Below, one piece after another: positions 10,965 through 18,122 of a DNA stretch of 64,000 nucleotides; the stretch's first letter is position 1; each line of letters starts with the position of its first letter. The stretch comes from Actinacidiphila acidipaludis (GTDB taxonomy: Bacteria > Actinomycetota > Actinomycetes > Streptomycetales > Streptomycetaceae). The translations under genes were made by a program, and so were the position numbers. The stretch lies in NCBI RefSeq assembly GCF_019890725.1, contig NZ_JAINZZ010000043.1, forward strand, positions 1 through 64,000, given 5' to 3'. The notes below the pieces were generated by a model. It saw nothing but the letters and a program-made list of their open reading frames with translations, made no database searches and had not been told where the DNA came from.

Positions 10965-11618
10965 TCACTCCGGCCATGCGTTGCCCTGGATGATGTCGAC
11001 GAAGTTGGCCCGCTTGAAGCGCAGGTCGAAGTGGGCGAGAACGTCGTCGTTCATCGTGCCGAAGGTCGAGTCCGGCCGGTCGGCCATGCCCTCGTAGAAG
11101 GCGTGCAGGATCTGGCGCTTGAAGTCGGGGCGCGGGTGCGCCTCGACGACAGCCTGCTTGTCGGCGTCGGAGATCTGGTCCAGCTCCAACCCCAGGACGT
11201 CGGTCTCGACACCGAGGGTGACCACGCCGACCTCGGGCGCCAGGTGCATCGGGATCTCGGGTGTGGTGTGCAGCGCGATCGCGAGCCAGACGTTGCGGGC
11301 CTCCTCTTCGGAGCGGCCGTGCTCGCGCAGGAAGCCGTAGGCGGCGTCCGCGCCGTCGACCTCGAAGCGCTGGCTCGTCGTACGGAACTTCCTTGTGAGG
11401 CCGAGGTCGTGGAACATGGCGCCGACGTAGGCGAGCTCCGGGTCGACCTCGATGCCACGGGCCTTGCTCTTGAGCATCCCCCAGAGGAAGACGCGGCGGG
11501 AGTGGTGGAACAGCGTGCTGCCGACCAGCGGGTCGTCGGTCGCAGCGCGGACGAGGGCGGTCGCCGCCCGGGCGAGCCCGGTGTCGGGAACGGTGATGCC
11601 GGCGATGGTCTCGGTCAT
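10965..11618 (-). CDS. HD-domain hydrolase, cyanamide-hydratase-like
   Basis: A 217-residue protein starting at ATG 11618, with AGGAG seven bases upstream. It contains the metal-binding HD signature: FHHSRRVFLWG, AMFHDLGLTRKF and later WLAIALHTTPEIP with a distal Asp. The spacing and the HH...HD...H pattern resemble the cyanamide hydratase (Ddi2-like) branch of HD proteins more than nucleotide phosphohydrolases, so hydration of a nitrile/cyanamide-type compound is a reasonable but unproved guess. It converges on the GlxA-type regulator gene. Confidence 0.75.
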   Translation of the reverse strand: MTETIAGITVPDTGLARAATALVRAATDDPLVGSTLFHHSRRVFLWGMLKSKARGIEVDPELAYVGAMFHDLGLTRKFRTTSQRFEVDGADAAYGFLREHGRSEEEARNVWLAIALHTTPEIPMHLAPEVGVVTLGVETDVLGLELDQISDADKQAVVEAHPRPDFKRQILHAFYEGMADRPDSTFGTMNDDVLAHFDLRFKRANFVDIIQGNAWPE

Positions 11619-11757
11619 GACGTGCTCCTGGGAGGTGGAAGTGGGGACACCGTCAAGGCTGGTCCGGAAGCCGCGCCACCCGTCCCGCTTGTTCGGACAC
11701 ACGTCGCTCAAGTTGCGACACCCCGCCCCCGGGGGGGCGAGACCGCCTGAGCGCTGG

Positions 11758-12327
11758 ATGACGTTCGCCCGGCAGACCCCCGAGATCGACGGCGTGGACA
11801 TCCATCCGCACGTCCCCTCACCGGAGGCCGTACAGCCGTTCCTGGACTACGTGCTGCCCAGGCTGCGGCCCGACCAGACCTTCCTGGTCACCGAGTTCTC
11901 GCTGGTCTGGTACTGGCAGGCCCACATGAGCGACCGGATCCCGGCGCGGTTCGCGGACCGTTACGGGTTCGACCCCACCAGCCAGGTCTGGCAGGTGATC
12001 CAGGCCTCGATCGAGCAGCCGTTCCCCCAGGAGCAGTGGGACTTCTTCCTCTCGACGAGTCCCTGGTACGAGAGCCAGAAGTACTTCCTGCGCGACCAGA
12101 TGCAGAAGTTCCGGGACACCGGCCGCCTGGCGGTCGCCACGTACGGCTATCGCCAGGGGCCGTCGATGGTGAAGGACTTCGGGCCGGGCAAGCCGCCGTG
12201 GCTGCTCAACACCGTCTTCGCACCCGACACCGTCGAGCCGTGGCGCAACGGCACCACCGGACGCGGTTATGCGTGGATCGAGGAGTTCCGGGCTCTCCAG
12301 CAGGGCGTCCCGAACGCGATCGGCTGA
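11758..12327 (+). pseudogene. 5'-truncated glycosidase-like gene remnant
   Basis: The frame encodes about 190 residues that begin abruptly in the middle of what looks like a TIM-barrel glycosidase: DGVDIHPHVPSP, then a beta strand with a candidate nucleophile in QTFLVTEFSLVWYW, and an aromatic-rich tail (EQWDFFLSTSPWYESQKY, RGYAWIEEFRAL). There is no signal peptide, no N-terminal half of a barrel and no good ribosome site before the first ATG; upstream sequence is the promoter side of the divergent HD gene. I infer a broken gene whose 5' half was lost at or near the G-run at 11731-11737. An intact small protein of unknown role cannot be excluded. Confidence 0.5.
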
Positions 12328-12342
12328 CGCGCCGCTCCCGGA

Positions 12343-12408
12343 CCGGCCGCACGGACAGGGGCGCCCCACCGATGGTGACCGGTGGGGCGCCGGTGTCCGT
12401 GCGGCCGG
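12343..12408. terminator. Large bidirectional hairpin between convergent genes
   Basis: Arms 12343-12371 and 12380-12408 are complementary over 29 positions with two mismatches, around an 8-base loop (ATGGTGAC). The core of the right arm is CGGTGGGGCGCC and its outer part TGTCCGTGCGGCCGG. Its position between the converging truncated gene and the aldo-keto reductase fits a two-way terminator; there is no T-tract, as is usual in streptomycetes. Confidence 0.75.
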
Positions 12409-12461
12409 CGGCTCCGGAGCCTCTGCGACCGCGCAGTGCCCGGATGCCGCCGCGTGACGTG

Positions 12462-13397
12462 TCAGGGAACAAGGTGGCCCGCGGCGCGGAACAGCTCGTA
12501 CCACTCCGCCCGGGTCAGCCGGAGGTCCGAGCCCTGGGCGGCGCCCGCGACGCGTTCGGGGCTGGTGGTGCCGAGCACGACCTGCATCTGAGCGGGGTGG
12601 CGGGTGATCCAGGCCGTCGCGATCGCGATGGCGGGAACGTCGTACTGGGCGGCGAGACGGTCGATGACCGCGTTGAGTTCGGGGTAGTCCGGCGAGCCGA
12701 GGAAGACGCCGGTGAAGAAGCCGGCCTGGAACGGGGACCACGCCTGGACGGTGATGTCGTTCAGACGGCAGTAGTCGACGATGCCACCGCCGTCGAGGGT
12801 CGCGGCCTGCTGCTCGGCGAGCATGTTCGCCGCGACCCCCTGCGTGACGATCGGCGCGTGCGTGATCGACAGCTGAAGCTGGTTGGCCACGATGGGCTGA
12901 CGCACGTACCGGCGCAGCAGGTCGATCTGGCGGGGCGTGTGGTTCGAGACGCCGAAGGCCCGTACCTTGCCGGAGGACTCGAGTTCGTCGAATGCGCGGG
13001 CCACCTCCTCGGGCTCGACCAGCGCGTCGGGGCGGTGGAGCAGCAGGATGTCGATGCGGTCGGTCCCCAGGGCGGCGAGAGAACCCTCGACCGACGTCAT
13101 GATGTGCTCGTACGAGAAGTCGTAGTAGGGGCCGTCCGTGACGATGCCGGCCTTGGTCTGGATCGTGATCTGGTCGCGCTGCGACGGGGTCAGCGCCATC
13201 GCCTCGGCGAAGCGGCGTTCGCAGGCGTGCAGTTCGCCGCCGTAGATGTCGGCGTGGTCGACGAAGTCGATACCCGCGTCACGCGCGGTGCGCACGAGTT
13301 CCCGGACCTCCTCGTCGGATTTGTCGGCGATGCGCATCAGGCCGAGCACGACGTTCGGGGCGAGGATGTCGGTGCCGGGCAGGGTGAAGGTCTTCAC
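12462..13397 (-). CDS. Aldo/keto reductase (YdhF-like)
   Basis: A 311-residue NADPH-dependent oxidoreductase of the aldo-keto reductase superfamily. The catalytic tetrad elements are visible: Asp and Tyr in DFVDHADIYGG, Lys in IQTKAG and His in LLLHRPDALV. The C-terminal region (GTTSPERVAGA) binds the 2'-phosphate of NADPH. I start at GTG 13397 because AGGAAAG precedes it and the family normally begins with a short KTFTLPGTD-type strand there; an upstream extension would be atypical. It is divergent from the serine hydrolase at 13630. Confidence 0.9.
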   Translation of the reverse strand: MKTFTLPGTDILAPNVVLGLMRIADKSDEEVRELVRTARDAGIDFVDHADIYGGELHACERRFAEAMALTPSQRDQITIQTKAGIVTDGPYYDFSYEHIMTSVEGSLAALGTDRIDILLLHRPDALVEPEEVARAFDELESSGKVRAFGVSNHTPRQIDLLRRYVRQPIVANQLQLSITHAPIVTQGVAANMLAEQQAATLDGGGIVDYCRLNDITVQAWSPFQAGFFTGVFLGSPDYPELNAVIDRLAAQYDVPAIAIATAWITRHPAQMQVVLGTTSPERVAGAAQGSDLRLTRAEWYELFRAAGHLVP

Positions 13398-13629
13398 GAC
13401 GGCTTTCCTTTCAGACGTACAGGTCCGCACAGGACAAGCGGGGCCGCCGGCTCCGCCAGGTACATCAAACCCGTGCCGGTTCACCGGGGAGCCGCCGGGG
13501 TGACCAGGTGGAACACGGCGTACGGGGGCTGACCCCACCTCGGGGGTGGGTGGCAGCAGGATCGCCCCGCGCGCCGGAGGTGGATTGACTTGCGGTGACG
13601 GTTCGTCGAGCGGAAACGGGGTGTCGGTG

Positions 13630-14853
13630 ATGGGTGCGGCGGCAGGAAAGCGCGGACTTGTGGTGGCGTGGGCGGTGGCTCTGGTGACCACCGCGCTGGC
13701 CGCGGTGCCCGCCACGGCACGGACCGGGACGGCGCCCGGCGAGCGGCCGTCCGCGGGCGGCTCGACGGACGGCGGCTACTCCGTGGCCGACCTGCGAAGG
13801 GACCTCGCCGCCGTGCGGGCGGCCGGCGACGGGCAGGTGAACGTGGTGGCCGAGCTGGACCGGGCCGGTCAGGCCCCGCTCACCGCCCGCTCCAGCGCCG
13901 CGCTCCCCCGCGATCCGGAGTTCCGGGTGGCCAGCACCAGCAAGACCTTCACGGCGGTGGTCGTGCTCCAACTCGTCGCGGAGGGGCGGCTGTCGCTGGA
14001 CGACACGGTCGACAGGTGGCTGCCCGGCGTGGTGGCCGGCAACGGCAACGACGGCTCCCGCATCACCCTGCGCGACCTGCTGCGGCACACCAGCGGCCTG
14101 TACGACTATGTGGCCGATCCGGAGATCCAGGACAAACTCCTCAACCACTTCGAGGAGAACCGGTACGACGACACACCGGCGGCCGACCTGGTGGCCGTCG
14201 CGATGCGCCACGCGCCGCTGTTCACGCCGGGCGAGGGTCCGCAGCAGTGGGCCTACTCCAACACCGACTACCTGCTGGCGGCGATGATGGCGGAGAAGGC
14301 AACCGGGCAGAGGTGGGACGAGATGGTCGAGCACCGCGTGATCGCGCCCCTCGGCTTGCGGCACACCTACATCCCCGGCGCCGGCCCGTTCCTCGTCGGC
14401 CCGCACGTGCGGGTGACCGTCGACGGCCCGGACGGCAAGCCGGTCGACCTGACGGAGGAGAGCTTCGAGCACACGGCCGACTCCGGTGTGGTCAGCACGC
14501 CGTCGGACCTGAACACCTTCTTCCGCGCGCTGGCCGGCGGCCGGCTGCTGCCGGCCGCGCAGTGGCGGGAGATGCGGGAGACCGTCCCCTACGACGACCT
14601 GCCGGTGCCGCCCGCGGGCCGGCAGGGCGGCTACGGACTCGGACTGCGGGTCCTACCGCTGACCTGCGGCGGGGTGTACTACATGCACGAGGGTGACGGG
14701 CTGGGCGTGTACGCGCGGCCCGCGGCGTCCGCGGACGGGCGCCGCGCCGTGACGGTGTCCATCACGACCACCACCGCCCTGATCGACCAGGACCGGGTCA
14801 ACCGGGCGGTGCAGTCGCTCACCGACCACGCGCTCTGCGGACGCGCCGGCTAG
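13630..14853 (+). CDS. Secreted serine hydrolase / D-alanyl-D-alanine carboxypeptidase family
   Basis: About 407 residues from ATG 13630. A Sec-type signal (KRGLVVAWAVALVTTALAA, cleavage near ATART) is followed by the class C beta-lactamase fold. Catalytic motifs are clear: STSK (SxxK) in VASTSKTFTAVV, YSN in WAYSNTDYLLA (YxN) and a C-terminal HEGDG in place of KTG. This points to a DD-peptidase or esterase acting outside the membrane. GTG codons just upstream (13621) are alternative starts. It is a second, divergent copy of the family found at 139. Confidence 0.88.
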   Translation: MGAAAGKRGLVVAWAVALVTTALAAVPATARTGTAPGERPSAGGSTDGGYSVADLRRDLAAVRAAGDGQVNVVAELDRAGQAPLTARSSAALPRDPEFRVASTSKTFTAVVVLQLVAEGRLSLDDTVDRWLPGVVAGNGNDGSRITLRDLLRHTSGLYDYVADPEIQDKLLNHFEENRYDDTPAADLVAVAMRHAPLFTPGEGPQQWAYSNTDYLLAAMMAEKATGQRWDEMVEHRVIAPLGLRHTYIPGAGPFLVGPHVRVTVDGPDGKPVDLTEESFEHTADSGVVSTPSDLNTFFRALAGGRLLPAAQWREMRETVPYDDLPVPPAGRQGGYGLGLRVLPLTCGGVYYMHEGDGLGVYARPAASADGRRAVTVSITTTTALIDQDRVNRAVQSLTDHALCGRAG

Positions 14854-15075
14854 GTCGGCCGGCCCGCGCCGCTGCGCGAGTCGGTACTCTCAGGTGCCGC
14901 CCGAGGCGATGCTGACACTGCCCGCCCAGAGCGACCGCCGAAGAAGGCCGCGTGCGGCGCCCGGAATTGAAGGTGTCCCGCCCAACCCGTGCATCAACGC
15001 GGGCTGCGAACCCTGGTCTTTCCGAATGGCCTAACTGATTGGTCGTCAGGGAAGGCGGGTGCCGATAATCGCGTC

Positions 15076-15843
15076 ATGGCTGCGATCGTCGCCGCGGGCG
15101 CGTTCTTGATGACGCTGATCGGCGGGATCGTCGCGCAGCGCGTCGGCGACCGCCGCCATCTCGTTCTGGGGCTGGCCGCCGGGCTGATGCTCGGCGTGGT
15201 CGGCTTCGATCTGCTGCCCGAGGCGCTGAGTGCCCAACCGCACCAGATCTTCCACGTGCCCGCCGCACTGGTGTTGTTCGTCGGCGGTTTCCTCACCATC
15301 CATGTGGTGGAGCGGTCGGTGGCGATGCACCGTGCACATGAGGGCGAGTACGCGAGCCATGAGCACGCCCACGCCGTCGGCCACGGTCACGGCCACGGCC
15401 ACGACGCTCCGGGCCTCGGTGTGGCGGCGGCCGGCGCGCTCATCGCGCACAGCCTGTTCGACGGCTTCGCCATCGGCGCTGCGTTCCAGGCCGGTTCCGG
15501 CGTCGGCTCGGTGGTGGCCATCGCCATCATCGCGCACGACTTCGCCGACGGTTTCAACACCTACACCTTGACCCGGCTGTACGGCAACGAGCGGCGCAAG
15601 GCGATCGCCCTGGTGGCCGGCGACGCCGTCGCACCGGTGGTCGGCGCGTCGCTGACCTTGGCTTTCACCATCCCCGAAGGGGTGCTCGGCCTCTATCTCG
15701 GGTTCTTCGCCGGCTTCCTGCTCTACCTCGCGACCTCCGACATCCTGCCGGAGGCGCACAGTTCGCACCCGTCGCGCGCCACGTTGCTGTTCACGGTCGC
15801 GGGGGCGGGGTTCATGTGGCTGGTGGTCGGCCTGACCGGCTGA
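15076..15843 (+). CDS. ZIP family metal transporter
   Basis: A 255-residue membrane protein with about eight transmembrane helices and a cytoplasmic His-rich loop (HEHAHAVGHGHGHGHD) between helices 3 and 4, a hallmark of ZIP (ZRT/IRT-like) divalent cation importers. The two metal-binding helices are visible: LIAHSLFDGFAIGAAF and AIIAHDFADGFNTYTL. It probably takes up Zn2+, Fe2+ or Mn2+. ATG at 15076 was chosen because it opens the first hydrophobic helix. It converges on an SDR gene with 23 bp between stops. Confidence 0.9.
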   Translation: MAAIVAAGAFLMTLIGGIVAQRVGDRRHLVLGLAAGLMLGVVGFDLLPEALSAQPHQIFHVPAALVLFVGGFLTIHVVERSVAMHRAHEGEYASHEHAHAVGHGHGHGHDAPGLGVAAAGALIAHSLFDGFAIGAAFQAGSGVGSVVAIAIIAHDFADGFNTYTLTRLYGNERRKAIALVAGDAVAPVVGASLTLAFTIPEGVLGLYLGFFAGFLLYLATSDILPEAHSSHPSRATLLFTVAGAGFMWLVVGLTG

Positions 15844-15866
15844 CCGTCGGGCGGCGCGTGCCCGGA

Positions 15867-16619
15867 TCAGATCTGGTTGAGTCCGCCGTCGACATACAGT
15901 TCGCTGCCGGTGACGTAGCTGCTCTCCTTCGAGGCGAGGAAGAGCGCCGCGGCGGCGATCTCGTCGGGGTGACTCATGCGGCCGAGCGGGACCTGGCTGG
16001 TCAGCATCGCCTTGAGCATCTCGGCCTCCTCGGCGTTCGGGGCGAGGCCGGTGATGCCGGCGGTGTCGGTCACACCGGGCACGAGCGTGTTCACCCGGAC
16101 GTGGCGGCCTTTGAGTTCGTTGGCCCAGGTGCGGCCGAAGGAACGCACGGCCGCCTTGGAGGCCGCGTAGACGCCGAACGCCTCGGCTCCGCTGCCGGCT
16201 GCCGTGGAACCCGTCAGGATCACCGAGGCGCCCTCGGAGTTGAGCAGGGGCAGCGCCTTCTGGACGGTGAAGAGCATGCCTTTGACGTTGGCGTCGAACG
16301 TGGCGTCGAAGTGCTGCTCGGTGATCTGTTCCAGGGGCGCGAACTCGCCGCCGCCGGCGTTCGCGAACAGCACGTCCACGAGCTTGCCCCGCTCGGCGAC
16401 ACTCGCGTACAGGCGGTCGAGGTCAGCCGGATCGGAGACGTCTCCGCGGACCCCGGTGGCGTCGGCCCCGAGCTGGGCGACCGCGTCGTCCAGTGCCTCC
16501 TGGCGGCGCCCGGTGATGAACACGTACGCGCCTTCGGCGGTGAACCGCTTGGCCGCGGCCAGCCCGATCCCGCTGGTACCCCCGGTGACGACGGCCGTCT
16601 GATCCTTGAGTTGCTCCAT
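15867..16619 (-). CDS. SDR family oxidoreductase
   Basis: A classical short-chain dehydrogenase of 250 residues: cofactor motif TGGTSGIG near the N-terminus, NAG in the fourth strand, catalytic Ser in LTGSTAAG and YAASK (YxxxK). The C-terminus ends YVTGSELYVDGGLNQI, as in glucose/3-ketoacyl reductase-like SDRs. The Arg residues after the first Rossmann strand (ITGRRQE) suggest NADPH preference. ATG 16619 follows AAGAGG. Substrate not deducible; the next gene in the same direction encodes a VOC protein 95 bp upstream. Confidence 0.9.
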   Translation of the reverse strand: MEQLKDQTAVVTGGTSGIGLAAAKRFTAEGAYVFITGRRQEALDDAVAQLGADATGVRGDVSDPADLDRLYASVAERGKLVDVLFANAGGGEFAPLEQITEQHFDATFDANVKGMLFTVQKALPLLNSEGASVILTGSTAAGSGAEAFGVYAASKAAVRSFGRTWANELKGRHVRVNTLVPGVTDTAGITGLAPNAEEAEMLKAMLTSQVPLGRMSHPDEIAAAALFLASKESSYVTGSELYVDGGLNQI

Positions 16620-16714
16620 GATTTTCCTCTTCCAGCTCGGAACGGGCATCCCTGCCGGGTTTCGTTCCTCGTGTGGTCGGTTCGCCGCAGCGGGCCGGGG
16701 CCGCGGTGCGGAGG

Positions 16715-17164
16715 TCAGCCGACCGGACTGGCGCCGTGCTGGAAGACGTTGATGAAGTTGCCGTCGTTGTCCCGGATGGCGGTGGAGACGCTCCCGTCGC
16801 CCAGGTCCAGCTCGCTCCACACGATCGTGACCCCGTGGTCGCGGAACCATCGCGTCGCGGCGGCGAGGTCCTGGACGCGGAAGACGAGCGCCTTGGTGCC
16901 GATCGGCCGGATGTGTGCCGGAGGGTCGGCGGTCAGTTCGGGCAGCCGGAAACCGTCGGGCGTCCGGAGCAGCTCCAGCTTGAAACCAGGCCCCTGCAGG
17001 TAGGCCACGTCGGCGTTGATCGCGTCGAAACGCGACGTCGCCAGGAGTTCGAGCCCGAAGATTTGGCGCCACCACTCGACGGACGCGTCGATATCACTGA
17101 CGGTCACCGTGATGTTGTGCAGGGTGAACGAGAAACGGTCGGACTTCCCCATGACCATCATCAC
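16715..17164 (-). CDS. VOC family protein (glyoxalase/dioxygenase fold)
   Basis: A 149-residue protein with two beta-alpha-beta-beta-beta modules: FTLHNITVTVSDIDASVEWW (first strand and helix) and ALVFRVQDLAAATRWFRDHG (second). The terminal DNDGNFINVFQ supplies the usual metal-ligand Glu/Asp region. VOC members include glyoxalases, bleomycin-type binding proteins and epimerases; nothing here fixes the activity. Several Met codons lie at the start (17164, 17152). It is likely co-transcribed with the downstream SDR. Confidence 0.82.
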   Translation of the reverse strand: MMMVMGKSDRFSFTLHNITVTVSDIDASVEWWRQIFGLELLATSRFDAINADVAYLQGPGFKLELLRTPDGFRLPELTADPPAHIRPIGTKALVFRVQDLAAATRWFRDHGVTIVWSELDLGDGSVSTAIRDNDGNFINVFQHGASPVG

Positions 17165-17529
17165 TTCTGTGTCGTTGACTGCGTGCCTCCTGCGGCCACT
17201 GACGCACCCGCCGCCACGCCGGGCTCCCTCTCCAGGGTGCGTCCGCCCCTAGGGGGCGGCAACTTCGCGGGCGCGCGTAACCGTCGGGCCGGCGTCGTCG
17301 TTGAACCACACGGATCCCCCCTTGATGGCCTGCGCTGTCCACCCCCCCGGCGCGCAGGCCATCGCCCTGTCCGGGCCGCGGGCCGCGTTCCCGTACCGGC
17401 CATCTGATCGAGAGAGCCGGATGACGTCATTGGCGGGTGAACGTTCGCTCGGCGTGGAGTTCAGCGCACCGACCTACGATGGTCGCGCGGGCCCTCCGGC
17501 CTCGCGCAGATCCCCCGATTGGACACGCC
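17165..17529. other. 365-bp divergent intergenic region with two inverted repeats
   Basis: This gap lies between the leftward VOC gene and the rightward PPOX gene. It holds a tight GC palindrome around 17244-17260 (CCGCCCCTAGGGGGCGG) and a 12-bp hairpin at 17324-17363 listed separately. I see no convincing small gene. Confidence 0.55.
17324..17363. promoter_or_regulatory. 12-bp inverted repeat with 16-base loop
   Basis: GATGGCCTGCGC (17324-17335) is exactly complementary to GCGCAGGCCATC (17352-17363). It sits upstream of the PPOX gene between divergent transcription units. It could be an operator or an mRNA hairpin; orientation and role are not evident. Confidence 0.4.
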
Positions 17530-17928
17530 GTGACCGCGCTTGACCCCCGCACGCTCGACGCGCTCACCCGCGCCCGCTACGTCAGCCTGACGACCTACCG
17601 CAAGGACGGCACGCCGGTGGCCACCCCGGTGTGGCACGTCGTGGACGGCGGACGGCTGTACGTATGGACCGAGGCCGGCTCCTGGAAGGTCAAGCGGCTG
17701 CGGCGGGATCCCCGGGTCGAGGTCGTGGCTTGCGACGTGCGCGGCCGGATCAAGCCCGGCGCCGCCGAAGCGGTGGGCTCCGGCCGGCTGCTCGACGCCG
17801 ACGGCGTGGAAGCGGTCCGCCGTCTGCTCGGCCGGAAGTACCTGCTCGCCCGCATCGGCGATTGGTACGCCACCCTCTCCGGCCGGCGCCGCCGCCATCC
17901 GATCGTCGCTGTGGAGATCACCTTCTGA
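17530..17928 (+). CDS. PPOX-class F420-dependent oxidoreductase
   Basis: A 132-residue split-barrel flavin/deazaflavin-binding protein. The start region RARYVSLTTYRKDGTPVATPVWHVVDGG and the segment SWKVKRLRRDPRVEVVACD are diagnostic of the F420-binding branch of the pyridoxamine-oxidase-like (PPOX) family common in actinomycetes, which reduce enones and other substrates with F420H2. GTG at 17530 gives the family's usual length; no signal peptide. Upstream in-frame sequence is not family-like. Confidence 0.85.
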   Translation: MTALDPRTLDALTRARYVSLTTYRKDGTPVATPVWHVVDGGRLYVWTEAGSWKVKRLRRDPRVEVVACDVRGRIKPGAAEAVGSGRLLDADGVEAVRRLLGRKYLLARIGDWYATLSGRRRRHPIVAVEITF

Positions 17929-17963
17929 TCCGACCGGTCCTCCGGCGCTGCTGCGACCGGGCC

Positions 17964-18008
17964 GGTCGAACCGGTCGCGCTGGTCGAACCGGTCGCACTG
18001 GTCGCACT
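17964..18008. repeat. 18-bp tandem direct repeat
   Basis: The unit GGTCGAACCGGTCGCGCT (17964-17981) is repeated at 17982-17999 with one change and then as a half unit GGTCGCACT at 18000-18008. It lies between the PPOX stop and the FAD oxidoreductase start and contains internal CCGG-centred dyads. Likely replication slippage; possibly part of the downstream leader. Confidence 0.6.
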
Positions 18009-18122
18009 CGTCGAACGCAGTGTGCAGGTGCTGTGCATCAGCGGATCCGGGAGGTGATGGGCCGTCACCTTTGCGGGGAGTATGGGGTCCCTTCGACCCC
18101 CATCTACCCACAGGGATGCATC

